The position numbers were made by a program, and so were the translations under genes. The notes below the pieces were generated by a model. It saw only the letters and a list, made by a program, of their open reading frames with translations. It searched no databases and was not told the origin of the DNA. DNA of 34,224 nucleotides from Gymnopus androsaceus JB14 (Eukaryota; Basidiomycota; Agaricomycetes; Agaricales; Omphalotaceae), in NCBI GenBank assembly GCA_009733575.1, contig ML769921.1, forward strand, positions 1 through 34,224, given 5' to 3'. Positions 1-8,990 of this stretch are shown in pieces (position 1 is the first letter of the stretch; each line of letters starts with the position of its first letter).

Positions 1-22
1 GTGGATCGTTACGCGTTTGTGA
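1..22 (+). CDS. 3' end of an upstream tandem methyltransferase-family gene
   Basis: Bases 2-22 read Trp-Ile-Val-Thr-Arg-Leu-stop (TGA at 20-22). The same six residues and nearly the same DNA end the complete methyltransferase gene at 1271-1291, differing only in a Leu codon position and in TGA versus TAA. I infer that the left edge cuts the last exon of a tandem paralogue on the same strand. Only 201 bases separate its stop from the next start codon. Only the last codons are visible, so the integrity of that copy is unknown. Confidence 0.7.
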
Positions 23-223
23 TTTGGAATGGGACGATGGTATATGGTCTCTAGAAGTATTTCATGTCATAAATATTATGCTTCGAACGCTACTTGGAAC
101 CCATTAGGCTTCCAACTCGCACACATATTGTACCTTGTGAACGAAAGTGTCACCTAATTGAATCGTTCTTGCTTACTTAAATAATGCCGCCGTTGCTTGC
201 AGATCCAAAAGGCCCTCGTCAAC

Positions 224-1291
224 ATGACCGTATTCCCAGACAAGTTTACTCTGAATGCAGATGAATTATCGTTCTATAGCAAACATACGGGGATTCAAGA
301 TGAGGGAAAGCTGAAGGAGCATATCACGCATGTTGCGGAAAGAGCGCTTGAAGTATGTATGCTTTAAAGACTTTCGACATCCTTGATATATTTCTTGATA
401 GGTCTATCCGTATTACTGCTTTAGGACTTTTGGATTCCTGAGGTATTGAGTTTCTCGTAGGTCTTGGTACGGTCTCTCATGGTCACACTGTACAGGTTTC
501 GTATCCTCCGTTCCATCGGTTATAAGAGGCTATTGGAATTGGGATCTACGCGAAAAAACGCATTTTTCTTGGATTTGGGATGTTGCTGTAAGCTCCTCTT
601 TCAAATCCACCAAGTTATGAACGTTGAAGAGTACACAAGTTGGCAACGATATACGGAAAGCCATTGAGGATGGCTTTCCGGCTGAGAATATCATTGGGTC
701 AGATCTTCATGCAGGTGCGTTGATCGTTACTGCTAATATTCAGATTGTACTTATCGTTCATCGAACAAAGATTTCTGGAAATTCGGACATGATTTATTCA
801 ATTCCAATCCCTCTAAATTCACTGTTGCATTCATCCCTGGAAATGTATTTGACTCATCATTCATATCTCTTCAACCACCTCTGAAGACAATACCACCCGA
901 GGAGTCCATTTCCCTACACTCGCTTGTTCAAGCTGATGTCAAGTCTCTTAACCCCCTTAGAGGTCACCTCTCCGCGATCCATACCTCCGCTTTCTTTCAT
1001 TTGTTCAGGAAAGATGAGCAGGTCATTATAGCAAAGAAACTTCTCTACCTACTCTCACCTCTTCCAGGGTCTATCATATTTGGCTCGCAAGTTGGTGCAC
1101 ATGAGCCGAAGGAGATAGTGAACCAAACAAAGGGAATGCTACGTTATAAGCATTCGCCAAAATCCTGGAAAGATATGTGGGAGCAGGAGGTATTTGATAC
1201 TGAGGAGAAGCGGGTATTTCAGGTGGAAGCGGGATTTGGGGATGACCACGAAGAGGGCCATTGGCTGTGGTGGATCGTTACGCGTCTGTAA
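224..1291 (+). CDS. class I SAM-dependent methyltransferase, five exons, 285 aa
   Basis: Exons by phase and GT-AG sites: 224-352, 402-442, 496-587, 640-714, 771-1291; they sum to 858 nt (285 codons plus TAA). Spliced residues around 78-90 read FFLDLGCCFGND, the glycine-containing SAM-binding motif I of Rossmann-fold methyltransferases, followed by GSDLHADFW, the usual acidic end of strand 2. The N-terminal part (about 45 residues ending HITHVAERALE) and the VYPYYCFRTFGFL block resemble the uncharacterised fungal small-molecule methyltransferases of about 280 aa that are often found near secondary-metabolism genes. The substrate cannot be read from the sequence. No transmembrane segment or signal peptide is evident. 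The ATG at 224 opens exon 1 at the expected family length; a short noncoding exon ending near 202 is possible. The neighbour at the left edge is a paralogue, and the next gene converges on this one. Confidence 0.85.
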
Positions 1292-1620
1292 TAAGAACAT
1301 AGGGATGATTAAATAAAAAATTATGTGACAGTATTGGCATCGAAAGACTTCGATTACTTGTAAACCCACGACGACGAGACTTACGTGGCTATAGGGCTCG
1401 TAAAGGAGATGCTTCATTCTGGATAGGGTAGCAAATCTTTGACATTCTCGCGAGCAATGCGCCAAATACTTACCGATGATTTGCCCATCAACTATATACA
1501 CCGAAGGAGTAAGTTGCAAAAGACTGGACTACTAACATAGCGGTCGATCTATAGGAAATTGAACAACAATATTTACGATATCGACGAGCTCGTTACAATA
1601 CGTATTTCAGGAGCCCTCAG
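1292..1620. other. convergent intergenic spacer
   Basis: This stretch lies between the stop codons of the plus-strand methyltransferase and the minus-strand transporter. It should hold both 3' ends and polyadenylation signals; an AATAAAA-like run occurs near 1312. I see no convincing gene or repeat in it. Confidence 0.5.
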
Positions 1621-4600
1621 TCAAGCTTTCTCGTCAGAGGCTCTACATTCTTCTTCAGAGTCAGATTTGTTATCTTTCGTGATAAGACCTATTTTTCTCT
1701 GTATAGCGTCCAATCGTTGCTGATCTTCGACCGCCAAATTGTGGCCAGTCGCACCGAAGACTTCTTCCATTTCCTCCAGAGTTACGCCCTTCGTTTCGGG
1801 GACCTAATTGCGCGGCCAGATGAGCTCAAAAAATCACATCAAACATCATGATAACTCACAAAGAACATAATGAAAAGCCCGCCCATTAAGGAGAAAACAC
1901 CGAAGAAGACAAAAGTTCCGAAACCCTGTAATACTTCCATTCAGACTAGACATCCACTTCGCGAATTAAGTACCCTTTACCAAATGCTGAATCATCGTTG
2001 GGGTGACTGAAAATCAAATAAACAATAGTGGTTATTCAAACGTGAAAAGAAACGGACCTTCACCGACTAGACATAGCAGCTCAAATTTCAGTATCTCTTT
2101 GATTCGTCAAAAAGACTTACCGATGAAATTGTTCATCCAATTGGAGCTAGCTGCGATAGACAGTCCTTTGCCACGAACACTAAACGGATGTGAGATTAAG
2201 TAAACAGAAATCGATACGACACTCGACTTGCCTCAACGGAAAAATCTCAGCGACAATTACCCATGTACACGGTCTATATGTGAAGGGAGACATGAGATGG
2301 GTCTCTTGGTTTAGATAAAGGACGTGAACATACCCCCAGCTGAAACCGAAGGCTACAGATATCTCTGTCAGTACGCGCTTTTTCAATATATATAACTTAC
2401 CCATCGCGAACACCCAAAGAAGCGAGCAAGCAGCCCAACCCGCAGCTGTGTAGGGCATGGGTACTCATTCAATCAAGTATTTGGATCATCAAATTACTCA
2501 CCGACATGACTAGATGAAAGATAGTTCAAGCTCAGTGGTTTTATGAAGATATCAGGTAAATACCTGGGGAATGAATTATGGAAGAGGCCAATCAAAATGG
2601 CCACAGTTAGGTGACAACTAGAAAAATACTTTCAATTGGTTCTGACAAATGACATACGAGGAAAGACATACGCTCCCATCAAAAAGGCGCCAAAAACCAA
2701 AACTGGCTTACGGCCAACCTGGTCAACATATATCACTGCAGGAACCATACCCAAAAACATGCTGAATACTCATAAATGAAGACTTGAAACAAACGGCTTC
2801 TGGGACCACTTACCAAATTCCAACAACTCCTGTAGCAAGCAGATCTGTAGCGTTCCCGCTTAAACCAAGGTTTTTAAATATCTGGGCTTGAGAGTGAGTT
2901 CCTATCTGAGCAACAAAGGAAGAGTACAGACCGATGGCGCATAGTAAAGTACAGCATTGACACCAGTCCATTGCTGGAAAAGCATGGTTCTGAGAATGAA
3001 TCTCATTAGAAACAATCCCATAAATTCAACGAAGCAAGGATACGCAGGAATACAGAGAGTAAGTCCTGACTCTATTAAAGCAGCCAAGGGATTCTGAGGG
3101 TATTGGGGCACTCACAAGGTTCCAATCATAATCCGGCGGAAAAGAGCTGGTGACAAAGAGATAAGCTCAGCACGTTCAACACCTCGTATTGCACAGTGGG
3201 CTGGTAGACTTACTTGGATTGGTGAAGAGACTCAGGTATTCATAAACACCTAATTTGAAATTGGACGAAAATGAACCGTCCTGGTAGTCTGGGAATTTCA
3301 CTGCGGATGTCTCCTTCTCAAACAAATACTGAGTTTTGATTTCCCTGGTACGACAGCTCAGTAATGCATCGGAAACAACAGTCAAAAAGACACTCACAGG
3401 AACTCTATCTGAACTAGTTCGCTTTCAGAGGGTAAGCCGCGAGCGCTGCTCAAGACAGCCAATGCTTCATCATCCCGGCCTTGGTTCACCAACCACCTAT
3501 TCAATAAGAGGATCAGATAACACTAGCGAATGAACGAAGACCAGATTTACCTAGGAGAAAATGGCATGAACAAAATCCCGGCACCAAGAATGAGAGCTGG
3601 TATAAGCTGAAGTGCAATTGGAATTCTCCATGAGGCCTCGGATTGAGTTGCACCAGATCCACCTATAAAATTTGTACCGTAATCGATCCAGAAAGAAATC
3701 ATAATGCCAAACGCCAGAGCTAGCTGTGATAGGGCCACAAGAGATCCTCGAACTTCGGGGGGTGCAAGCTGAAAGCAACTTTCAGCGCTTGGACCAAAAT
3801 TGAAAGCCTCCATGAGAACTTACCTCGGCATTGTAAAGCGGAACAGCCATGCTTATTGACCCGACCCCGAGTCCAGTAACGAACCGACCTAACGAGTTGT
3901 CAGTGTGTATCTGAGTCTGCTTACAAGAAAATAGAACCAACCACCATAGATAGATTGCGGGCCTTTAGCGGTGGTTTGGACAATTACACCGATACAGAAC
4001 ACAATGACGGCTGCATGGATATTTTAGCATGCTAGCATGATTCAGGTTTGATCACTGACCTAGTTCAATGGTGTACTTTCGGGAAATCTTGTCCGCAAAG
4101 TAGCCTGTAGTTAATGAGTACGAGGACTAAGAGATTCCAAAAAAAAAAGTCGCTCCCCTGCAATGAGAACACCAAACCATGCTCCAAGCTGTAAACACGA
4201 ATACATTAAAAAAGGCTGGGTACAAAGAAGGTCAGCCATACCTCCAAAATAGACACAAGCCAGCCTTTCGTCACTGAGTTATCAACAGCGGACGCCATCC
4301 TGGTAAAAGCATGATTCAAACGAACGTCGAATAGACAGAGCCTTTTATGAATCACTTTGTTTGGAAATTTCTCATTCTGCACGATTTATTGGTCAAGTAT
4401 TAGGTCTGTATACGATCAGCGTCACCTACCCAAGCACTCCACCGAAGACTCCTTGGTTATAACCTGAGGGCGTCATGAGTAAGGGGCGAGTTCATACATC
4501 AATTGCACTACCCCAAATCCTAGAGGATCGTCAGCGATATTCAGAAGGATCGAATACTTCCTTACAGTCCTCCAAGGGAGGTAAAGACTGTTATCGCAAA

Positions 4601-4744
4601 GATCCTGCGGTTTCGTACGAGTCCTTTCTGTAATCCAGATGATTTAGTAACTAGCCAGAATCTGAGGAAGGGGACGATAATCACCCATCCTGGTTCTCCA
4701 GCAAGAGACCTTCGACGAGATGTCGGTAATGCAGCTGCAGCCAT
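1621..4744 (-). CDS. MFS sugar transporter, 25 exons, about 567 aa, one defective-looking splice donor
   Basis: Exons, 5' to 3' on minus: 4744-4566, 4519-4512, 4463-4430, 4376-4356, 4299-4242, 4188-4158, 4104-4060, 4010-3945, 3888-3824, 3768-3551, 3496-3398, 3344-3214, 3146-3116, 2989-2932, 2881-2814, 2761-2672, 2617-2564, 2509-2502, 2445-2401, 2352-2334, 2273-2232, 2179-2121, 2006-1981, 1925-1860, 1803-1621. They sum to 1704 nt with every phase matching. Family signatures: GGLIWGYNQGVFGG (TM1), ELGAWFGVL (TM2), DKISRKYT, GRFVTGLGVG, FSPRWL (usually ESPRWL), FQQWTGVNAVLYYAP (TM7), DQVGRKPV, AEIFPL, VRGKG and C-terminal VPETKG. These indicate a 12-TM plasma-membrane proton/sugar or quinate-type permease; the substrate is not determined. 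Oddities are two 8-nt exons, a GC-AG intron (donor 2231) and a GG instead of GT donor at 4157. If that donor is dead, a cryptic GT 12 nt upstream would restore frame with four residues lost. Confidence 0.9.
4152..4158 (-). other. non-canonical 5' splice site (GG-AG) in transporter intron 6
   Basis: On the minus strand the exon ends ATTGCAG and the intron begins GGGAGCG. Phase and protein alignment to the next exon (IAG-YFADK) place the junction here, but no GT is present. One base change would give GTGAGC, a good donor. It is either a splice-site mutation, a sequencing error, or a site bypassed with a cryptic GT at about 4170. Confidence 0.6.
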
Positions 4745-5135
4745 GATTGTATGAGCGAAGGTCTGAAAAGTCCTACCGTACCGAAGTTCAACTATTTGAG
4801 GGATTGTAAAACGAGGTCACCAGGCATTTTCTCCCTTTCTCTCATCTCGAAGTTCGTGGATCATGAGAAGCGGGGCCATGGATTCACCGAGTACTCAGTC
4901 CGTGGGTTACATGGGATAGGTCTGTTCCTGTCTGTTCAGAAATAAGTTTGCGAAATGGGCTAGATTAGCTTCGCACACTTAGTACATAAGTTAAGGAAGA
5001 CCGAGAATAGACGCTCGCCAAGAAAATAATCCATGAATTGCGGGGAGTTGGAGAGGCTAAGTATATCCTGGTAAGTACTTGTCTGAATGGCTGACCTGAA
5101 GCAACTTCGATTCTGCTCGAAAATGCCGTAATTTT

Positions 5136-5161
5136 TGAACAGCGCTCATGAACAGCGCTCG
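5136..5161 (+). repeat. two tandem copies of a 13-bp unit
   Basis: TGAACAGCGCTCA occurs twice back to back, with the last base differing in the second copy. It is a short tandem duplication upstream of the transporter gene, with no known role. Confidence 0.7.
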
Positions 5162-5823
5162 CAGTTCCGCTTTACCCTTGAAGTATGATTTGTTCAATCC
5201 TTATCTTCCTTCTGAACAAAGTTCCTAACCACCATCATCACGAAAATTCTGCAATATCCTGCTCCTGGGCCCCGTGCGCTATCTTAGCCCTCCGATCGCG
5301 GAACCCTGGCTGGAAGATACGTCGTCTCAACCCGGGTCCTCAATGTCTGCCTTGTTGATAAGTGGAGTTGTTGTTGAAAGGGAAAGCATTACGATGGGAT
5401 TACCGCGCTGTAGAAGAAACGTCAGCTTCAAGGATCAAGACCCCTGATCGGCCTGATTTAACTCCCCTCCCTTATAATAAATTAAGTCCATAATCTCCAT
5501 CCTGAATATGCATTTTCAGTTGGGTCTGGTCGGATGATCTCGATCTATCCGTGACTTTGAATGACTTGAATTTCTTACAGAGTGCCTTCGGGGAATGCCT
5601 TTCGTGCACTAGGCGACTTGAATGCCTTCAATATCGCCAGGTATCGCCGATGGTTGAGTCGGGCGTGATGGTGGAATTTGCGTGAATCTTAAATTTACTT
5701 CCGAGTCTGGAAATTAATCACTATTGATGAGCATTGAACTAAGTATGTTCGCGTCAAGGTCGCGTCGTCGTTGGCAATAATCAGGACCCGGAAACTACCG
5801 CCAGGCCTTGTCCGCCTCGGTGG

Positions 5824-5873
5824 CCTAAAATACGCTATTATTTTGAGCTCAAATACGCTATTTCGGACAGGGA
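5824..5873 (+). repeat. two copies of the CCTAAAATACGCTATT motif
   Basis: The first copy (5824-5839) is exact. The second (about 5850-5873) reads CAAATACGCTATT followed by TCGGACAGGGA. Three more copies lie at 6320-6429. See the finding on this dispersed motif. It ends 16 bases before the long A run. Confidence 0.75.
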
Positions 5874-5887
5874 CGGTCACGTGAATT

Positions 5888-5889
<2 letters not shown>

Positions 5890-5919
<30 letters not shown>
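5890..5919 (+). repeat. 30-nt poly(A) tract followed by A-rich sequence
   Basis: There are thirty consecutive A residues, then A-rich sequence broken by C and G to about 5965. Such a tract can be the 3' tail of a retroposed copy or a simple homopolymer. No retroposed gene is recognisable to its left and I could not identify target-site duplications. Confidence 0.9.
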
Positions 5920-5920
<1 letters not shown>

Positions 5921-6319
5921 GAAAAAACGAAAAATACCCAAAAATCCCAAAAAAAATCCAGAACGCTCTGCGCAGCTTCCACAACTCTTCCAGCATCTTA
6001 AAATCTTTTCTGAGACACCTTTCGGACGGGATCCTGATTCTTAAAGCAGGTAAAGTCTTAAGGGACTTTTTTTGTCACCCTCTTTTGGAACGCGCGCCAT
6101 CGTTTCCCCGAACGATCATTCAAACGCATACTGTTATGCTGTGAGCCAGTCAATGCATCAGTCCCGAGATGGTACAATAAATTGGCAATGGGGCATGAAC
6201 ATGAAGTACGTCGCAATTCCGTTGTACTGCTGTACGTCTTAGCCTTTGCGCATGCGTCAAGCTTGCCCAGAATCGGGCCAGAATATGGTAAAAATTTCGG
6301 TTCGGCGCTGACGCGCCTG

Positions 6320-6429
6320 CCTAAAGTACGCTATTCTAGGACAGGGAATCTGAGCTTCTGCCCTAAAATACGCTATAATAGGACAGGAAATTCGCCAAAA
6401 TCGCCCCCTAAAATACGCTATTCCGGACA
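6320..6429 (+). repeat. three further copies of the CCTAAAATACGCTATT motif
   Basis: Copies begin at 6320, 6362 and 6407 (spacing 42 and 45 bp). Each continues into a variable dinucleotide and GGACA(GG). They match the pair at 5824-5873. The block lies about 190 bp upstream of the F-box start codon. Confidence 0.8.
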
Positions 6430-6620
6430 AACCTTGGGTGTAGTTTCCGGGTCCTCAATAATCGCGATCGGAAGTGCCGGTTGCGTTCCATCAGCGCTTA
6501 ACGTTTAACGTTTAACACTCGACCACCACTTCCTCTTTCAGTTTCACGATCTATTCACTCCATTTTCGCTCTATCATATCACCCAGAAAACTCCACACGC
6601 CCTTATCATAAGCTACTCCA

Positions 6621-8162
6621 ATGGCCCAGTATCTTTCTGGTCGTCTCGACGAGCCAATCTGGCTTGACCAAGCCGACATATCTTTCCTCCATACTCGAAT
6701 ACTCGGATTAGAGGCTCAGATAGAGAACATCGAAGATCAAATCTCCGAGCTGAGGCGTCAAAAAGATGCTAAACTCGTTGAGATTGCTTCAGTGCGGAAC
6801 GTTTTATCACCCATTCGCCGAGTTCCACTGGAAATTCTATCCGAAATTTTCGAGCTTTCTTGTCTTCCTGAAGATGGTATATTCAAAGCCTCTCATGATG
6901 GCATCTTCCGCACGCATACTCTGACTAGGGTGTGTGCTGCTTGGAGAGCGGCCGCATACTCTACTCCTGGAATCTGGTCGAAACTGTGCTTTGACCAGCT
7001 TCGCCATTGCAAAGCCATGATCCTGAAAGAGGATATGTGGGTCAAAGAGTGGTTTTCTCGAAGTCAGGGGTTTCCTTTGGACATCTATCTGGGATTCTAC
7101 GATTCCAGACCTGAAACTAGCCAATTTCTGGCGTCGATTCTGGATTTCCGTCACCAGATTCGGTTATTCCACATGTCAGCCCAACCAATGACGTTTCATC
7201 CCATTTTCCGTCTACCACGCTCTTCATTGCTTTTACTGGAGGAGGTGTCACTTGTGATTAGTGGTCAGACTAATCCTCTTGGTCAGGGATTGCTTGACGG
7301 AGTGGAGACATTCCAAGGAGCGCCCAAATTGCGACATTTTGGGCTCCGTGAGACCTCATCTAACGTCATTACAATGGCGTTGGCACCAGTGTTACCCGCA
7401 GAACAACTCACGTCACTCGAAATCGCTGTGTATCCGAATGCTATATCTGAACCGACGTTCTACGTTGATTTACTATGTCGGTGGCAAGGTCTTGTCAGTT
7501 TGAAAGTTCAATTCAATCGAATTGAATTCGATATCACTTCCATATCTCTACCTGCGCTGAGATTCCTCGACATCTCTTGTCATCCTGGTGATCATGGCAC
7601 GAACCTTTTACCGAAGCTTTCGACACCAGTACTCGAAGGTTTGACTCTCCGATGGCAAGGCCAAGATAGCCGTGAGCTCTCGTCAGACGTGGTTGGATTT
7701 CAGAACCGGTCAATGACTGTATTGCCATCGCTGACGCTGAAGATGGATTGCGAGATGACCGAGGACAGATCCATTATCACGGAGAGCTTCGCTGCCATCT
7801 TCGCCGTATTTCCTGAAGTCCGATCGCTCCAGATTCATGGTGTTACCCGTGCAGTCTATTCCTTGAATGCTCTTTTCAAGACTATGGCTTACACTATGGA
7901 TCATTCTGTCCTCCTTCCAAAGCTCACAAACTTGGAGTTGATTGCCTCGGGTTCTGGTGCTATGCTGCATAACACCTACCCTTGGTATTTGACCCCTATG
8001 ATTGTTTCGCGATGTTGGCCGAATAATGTAGACGTTGGGCATGACCATGGTGTACTCCGGTTACAGAAGGTGACGATGCGTGTGCCATTCAAAGGAGATC
8101 TTATTGCTAAAAAGATATCCAACCTGCCTGGCTTACTATTGGATTTCAAAGAAGTTTCTTGA
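6621..8162 (+). CDS. F-box-like protein, single exon, 513 aa
   Basis: This is an uninterrupted frame from ATG 6621 to TGA 8160-8162. Residues about 25-58 form a predicted coiled coil rich in Glu, Gln, Lys and Arg (LEAQIENIEDQISELRRQKD). It leads into an F-box-like core, LSPIRRVPLEILSEIFELSC, at about 62-81. The rest has the irregular leucine-rich pattern seen in the large mushroom F-box family, where the C-terminal part is thought to select substrates and the F-box to bind Skp1 in an SCF ubiquitin ligase. The coiled-coil plus F-box order is typical of that expanded family, whose members are mostly uncharacterised. The target is unknown. There are no introns or frame breaks, unlike the neighbouring multi-exon genes. 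The start fits: upstream stops precede it, and the coiled coil begins shortly after. Confidence 0.85.
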   Translation: MAQYLSGRLDEPIWLDQADISFLHTRILGLEAQIENIEDQISELRRQKDAKLVEIASVRNVLSPIRRVPLEILSEIFELSCLPEDGIFKASHDGIFRTHTLTRVCAAWRAAAYSTPGIWSKLCFDQLRHCKAMILKEDMWVKEWFSRSQGFPLDIYLGFYDSRPETSQFLASILDFRHQIRLFHMSAQPMTFHPIFRLPRSSLLLLEEVSLVISGQTNPLGQGLLDGVETFQGAPKLRHFGLRETSSNVITMALAPVLPAEQLTSLEIAVYPNAISEPTFYVDLLCRWQGLVSLKVQFNRIEFDITSISLPALRFLDISCHPGDHGTNLLPKLSTPVLEGLTLRWQGQDSRELSSDVVGFQNRSMTVLPSLTLKMDCEMTEDRSIITESFAAIFAVFPEVRSLQIHGVTRAVYSLNALFKTMAYTMDHSVLLPKLTNLELIASGSGAMLHNTYPWYLTPMIVSRCWPNNVDVGHDHGVLRLQKVTMRVPFKGDLIAKKISNLPGLLLDFKEVS

Positions 8163-8990
8163 TATTTTTCGATGATACTTTATATTTAGCCGATGCGAGA
8201 TTACTATACACAGAATGTAAGCTACTTCTTAACTCGTATTGTCGCACGAGGTGCGAATTCGAGCGCACTAACTGTGGTCTCACGTACTAACACTTAGTGC
8301 TTCTCCCACTTATACAAGCTCAACTGGTTAGAGGTACTAGTTCAGAAGCTACTGACGAGAATGAGTTCAAGCTACGTTCGGAGAAACAGGAAAATGTTGC
8401 TACTATGGTGCGATTGTTCATCCTACTCTTCATTTGCTGCACCTCGCAAAATCGGCAAGTCACATTCATTATTCTGATGCAAAAGTGATACCGATATGAA
8501 ACAGAACGAGCTAGAAGTTTTCGGAGTGAGAATTAAAAATTCAGTCTGACGAGCTCAGGTATACGCGTGGAGGTCCTGGTAGCAGGTAACGACTGCATAA
8601 ATCCTTCATATGTGAAGCCCCCTCCCAGCGTACAACCGAATGAGGAGTCGGAATTTGATAGGTTTCGCAGCACGCCGAGCGTCGTTGTATTAGTCTGCTG
8701 CCTAGTCACGGAGGACATGGTGCATAACAGGGTTAAGGGGATACTTACGCATAGTGAGGTATGAGGAAATAGCTCTGAGGAAGAAGTTCACATTTTCAAG
8801 ACAGTTCGAGGTGGTGGAAGTCTCTCAAAATCGCACTTGGTGACTTACGCGTAGGAAATGTCGGTTATCTCGTGAAGATAAGATACACCAATTCAAGCGC
8901 TCTGTGCGGAACCCGGCTGTTTCTCAATGGGACCGCGCCGGTTTACCTACCTGCTCACTGAGCGCTTAATGCCTTTCTCTCTCATCTCTC
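8163..8990. other. intergenic spacer, nothing recognised
   Basis: This stretch lies between the F-box stop and the VPS34 start on the same strand. Short open frames on both strands here (8297-8764) show no recognisable family features and overlap each other, so I treat them as chance. It should contain the VPS34 promoter; the CTCATCTCTC just before the ATG at 8991 is a pyrimidine-rich leader. Confidence 0.5.

Larger units (their letters stand above)
4745..6620. other. gene-free divergent spacer with repeats
   Basis: About 1.9 kb lies between the divergently transcribed transporter and F-box genes. It must contain both promoters. It holds a 13-bp tandem repeat, a 30-nt A run and five copies of a 16-bp motif (listed separately). 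Open frames here are short, of low complexity or built from the repeats, and none looks like a gene. It may contain an old, unrecognised insertion. Confidence 0.5.

Noticed and set aside
5695..5982. Minus-strand open frame with a poly-Phe run
   Set aside because: It is the reverse reading of the A tract, with no family features.
6182..6508. Plus-strand open frame of 108 codons upstream of the F-box gene
   Set aside because: Most of it is the translated dispersed 16-bp motif (KVRYSRTG-like repeats). The protein repetition comes from the DNA repeat.
8297..8764. Small gene between F-box and VPS34
   Set aside because: Frames overlap on both strands and show no conserved features or splice support.
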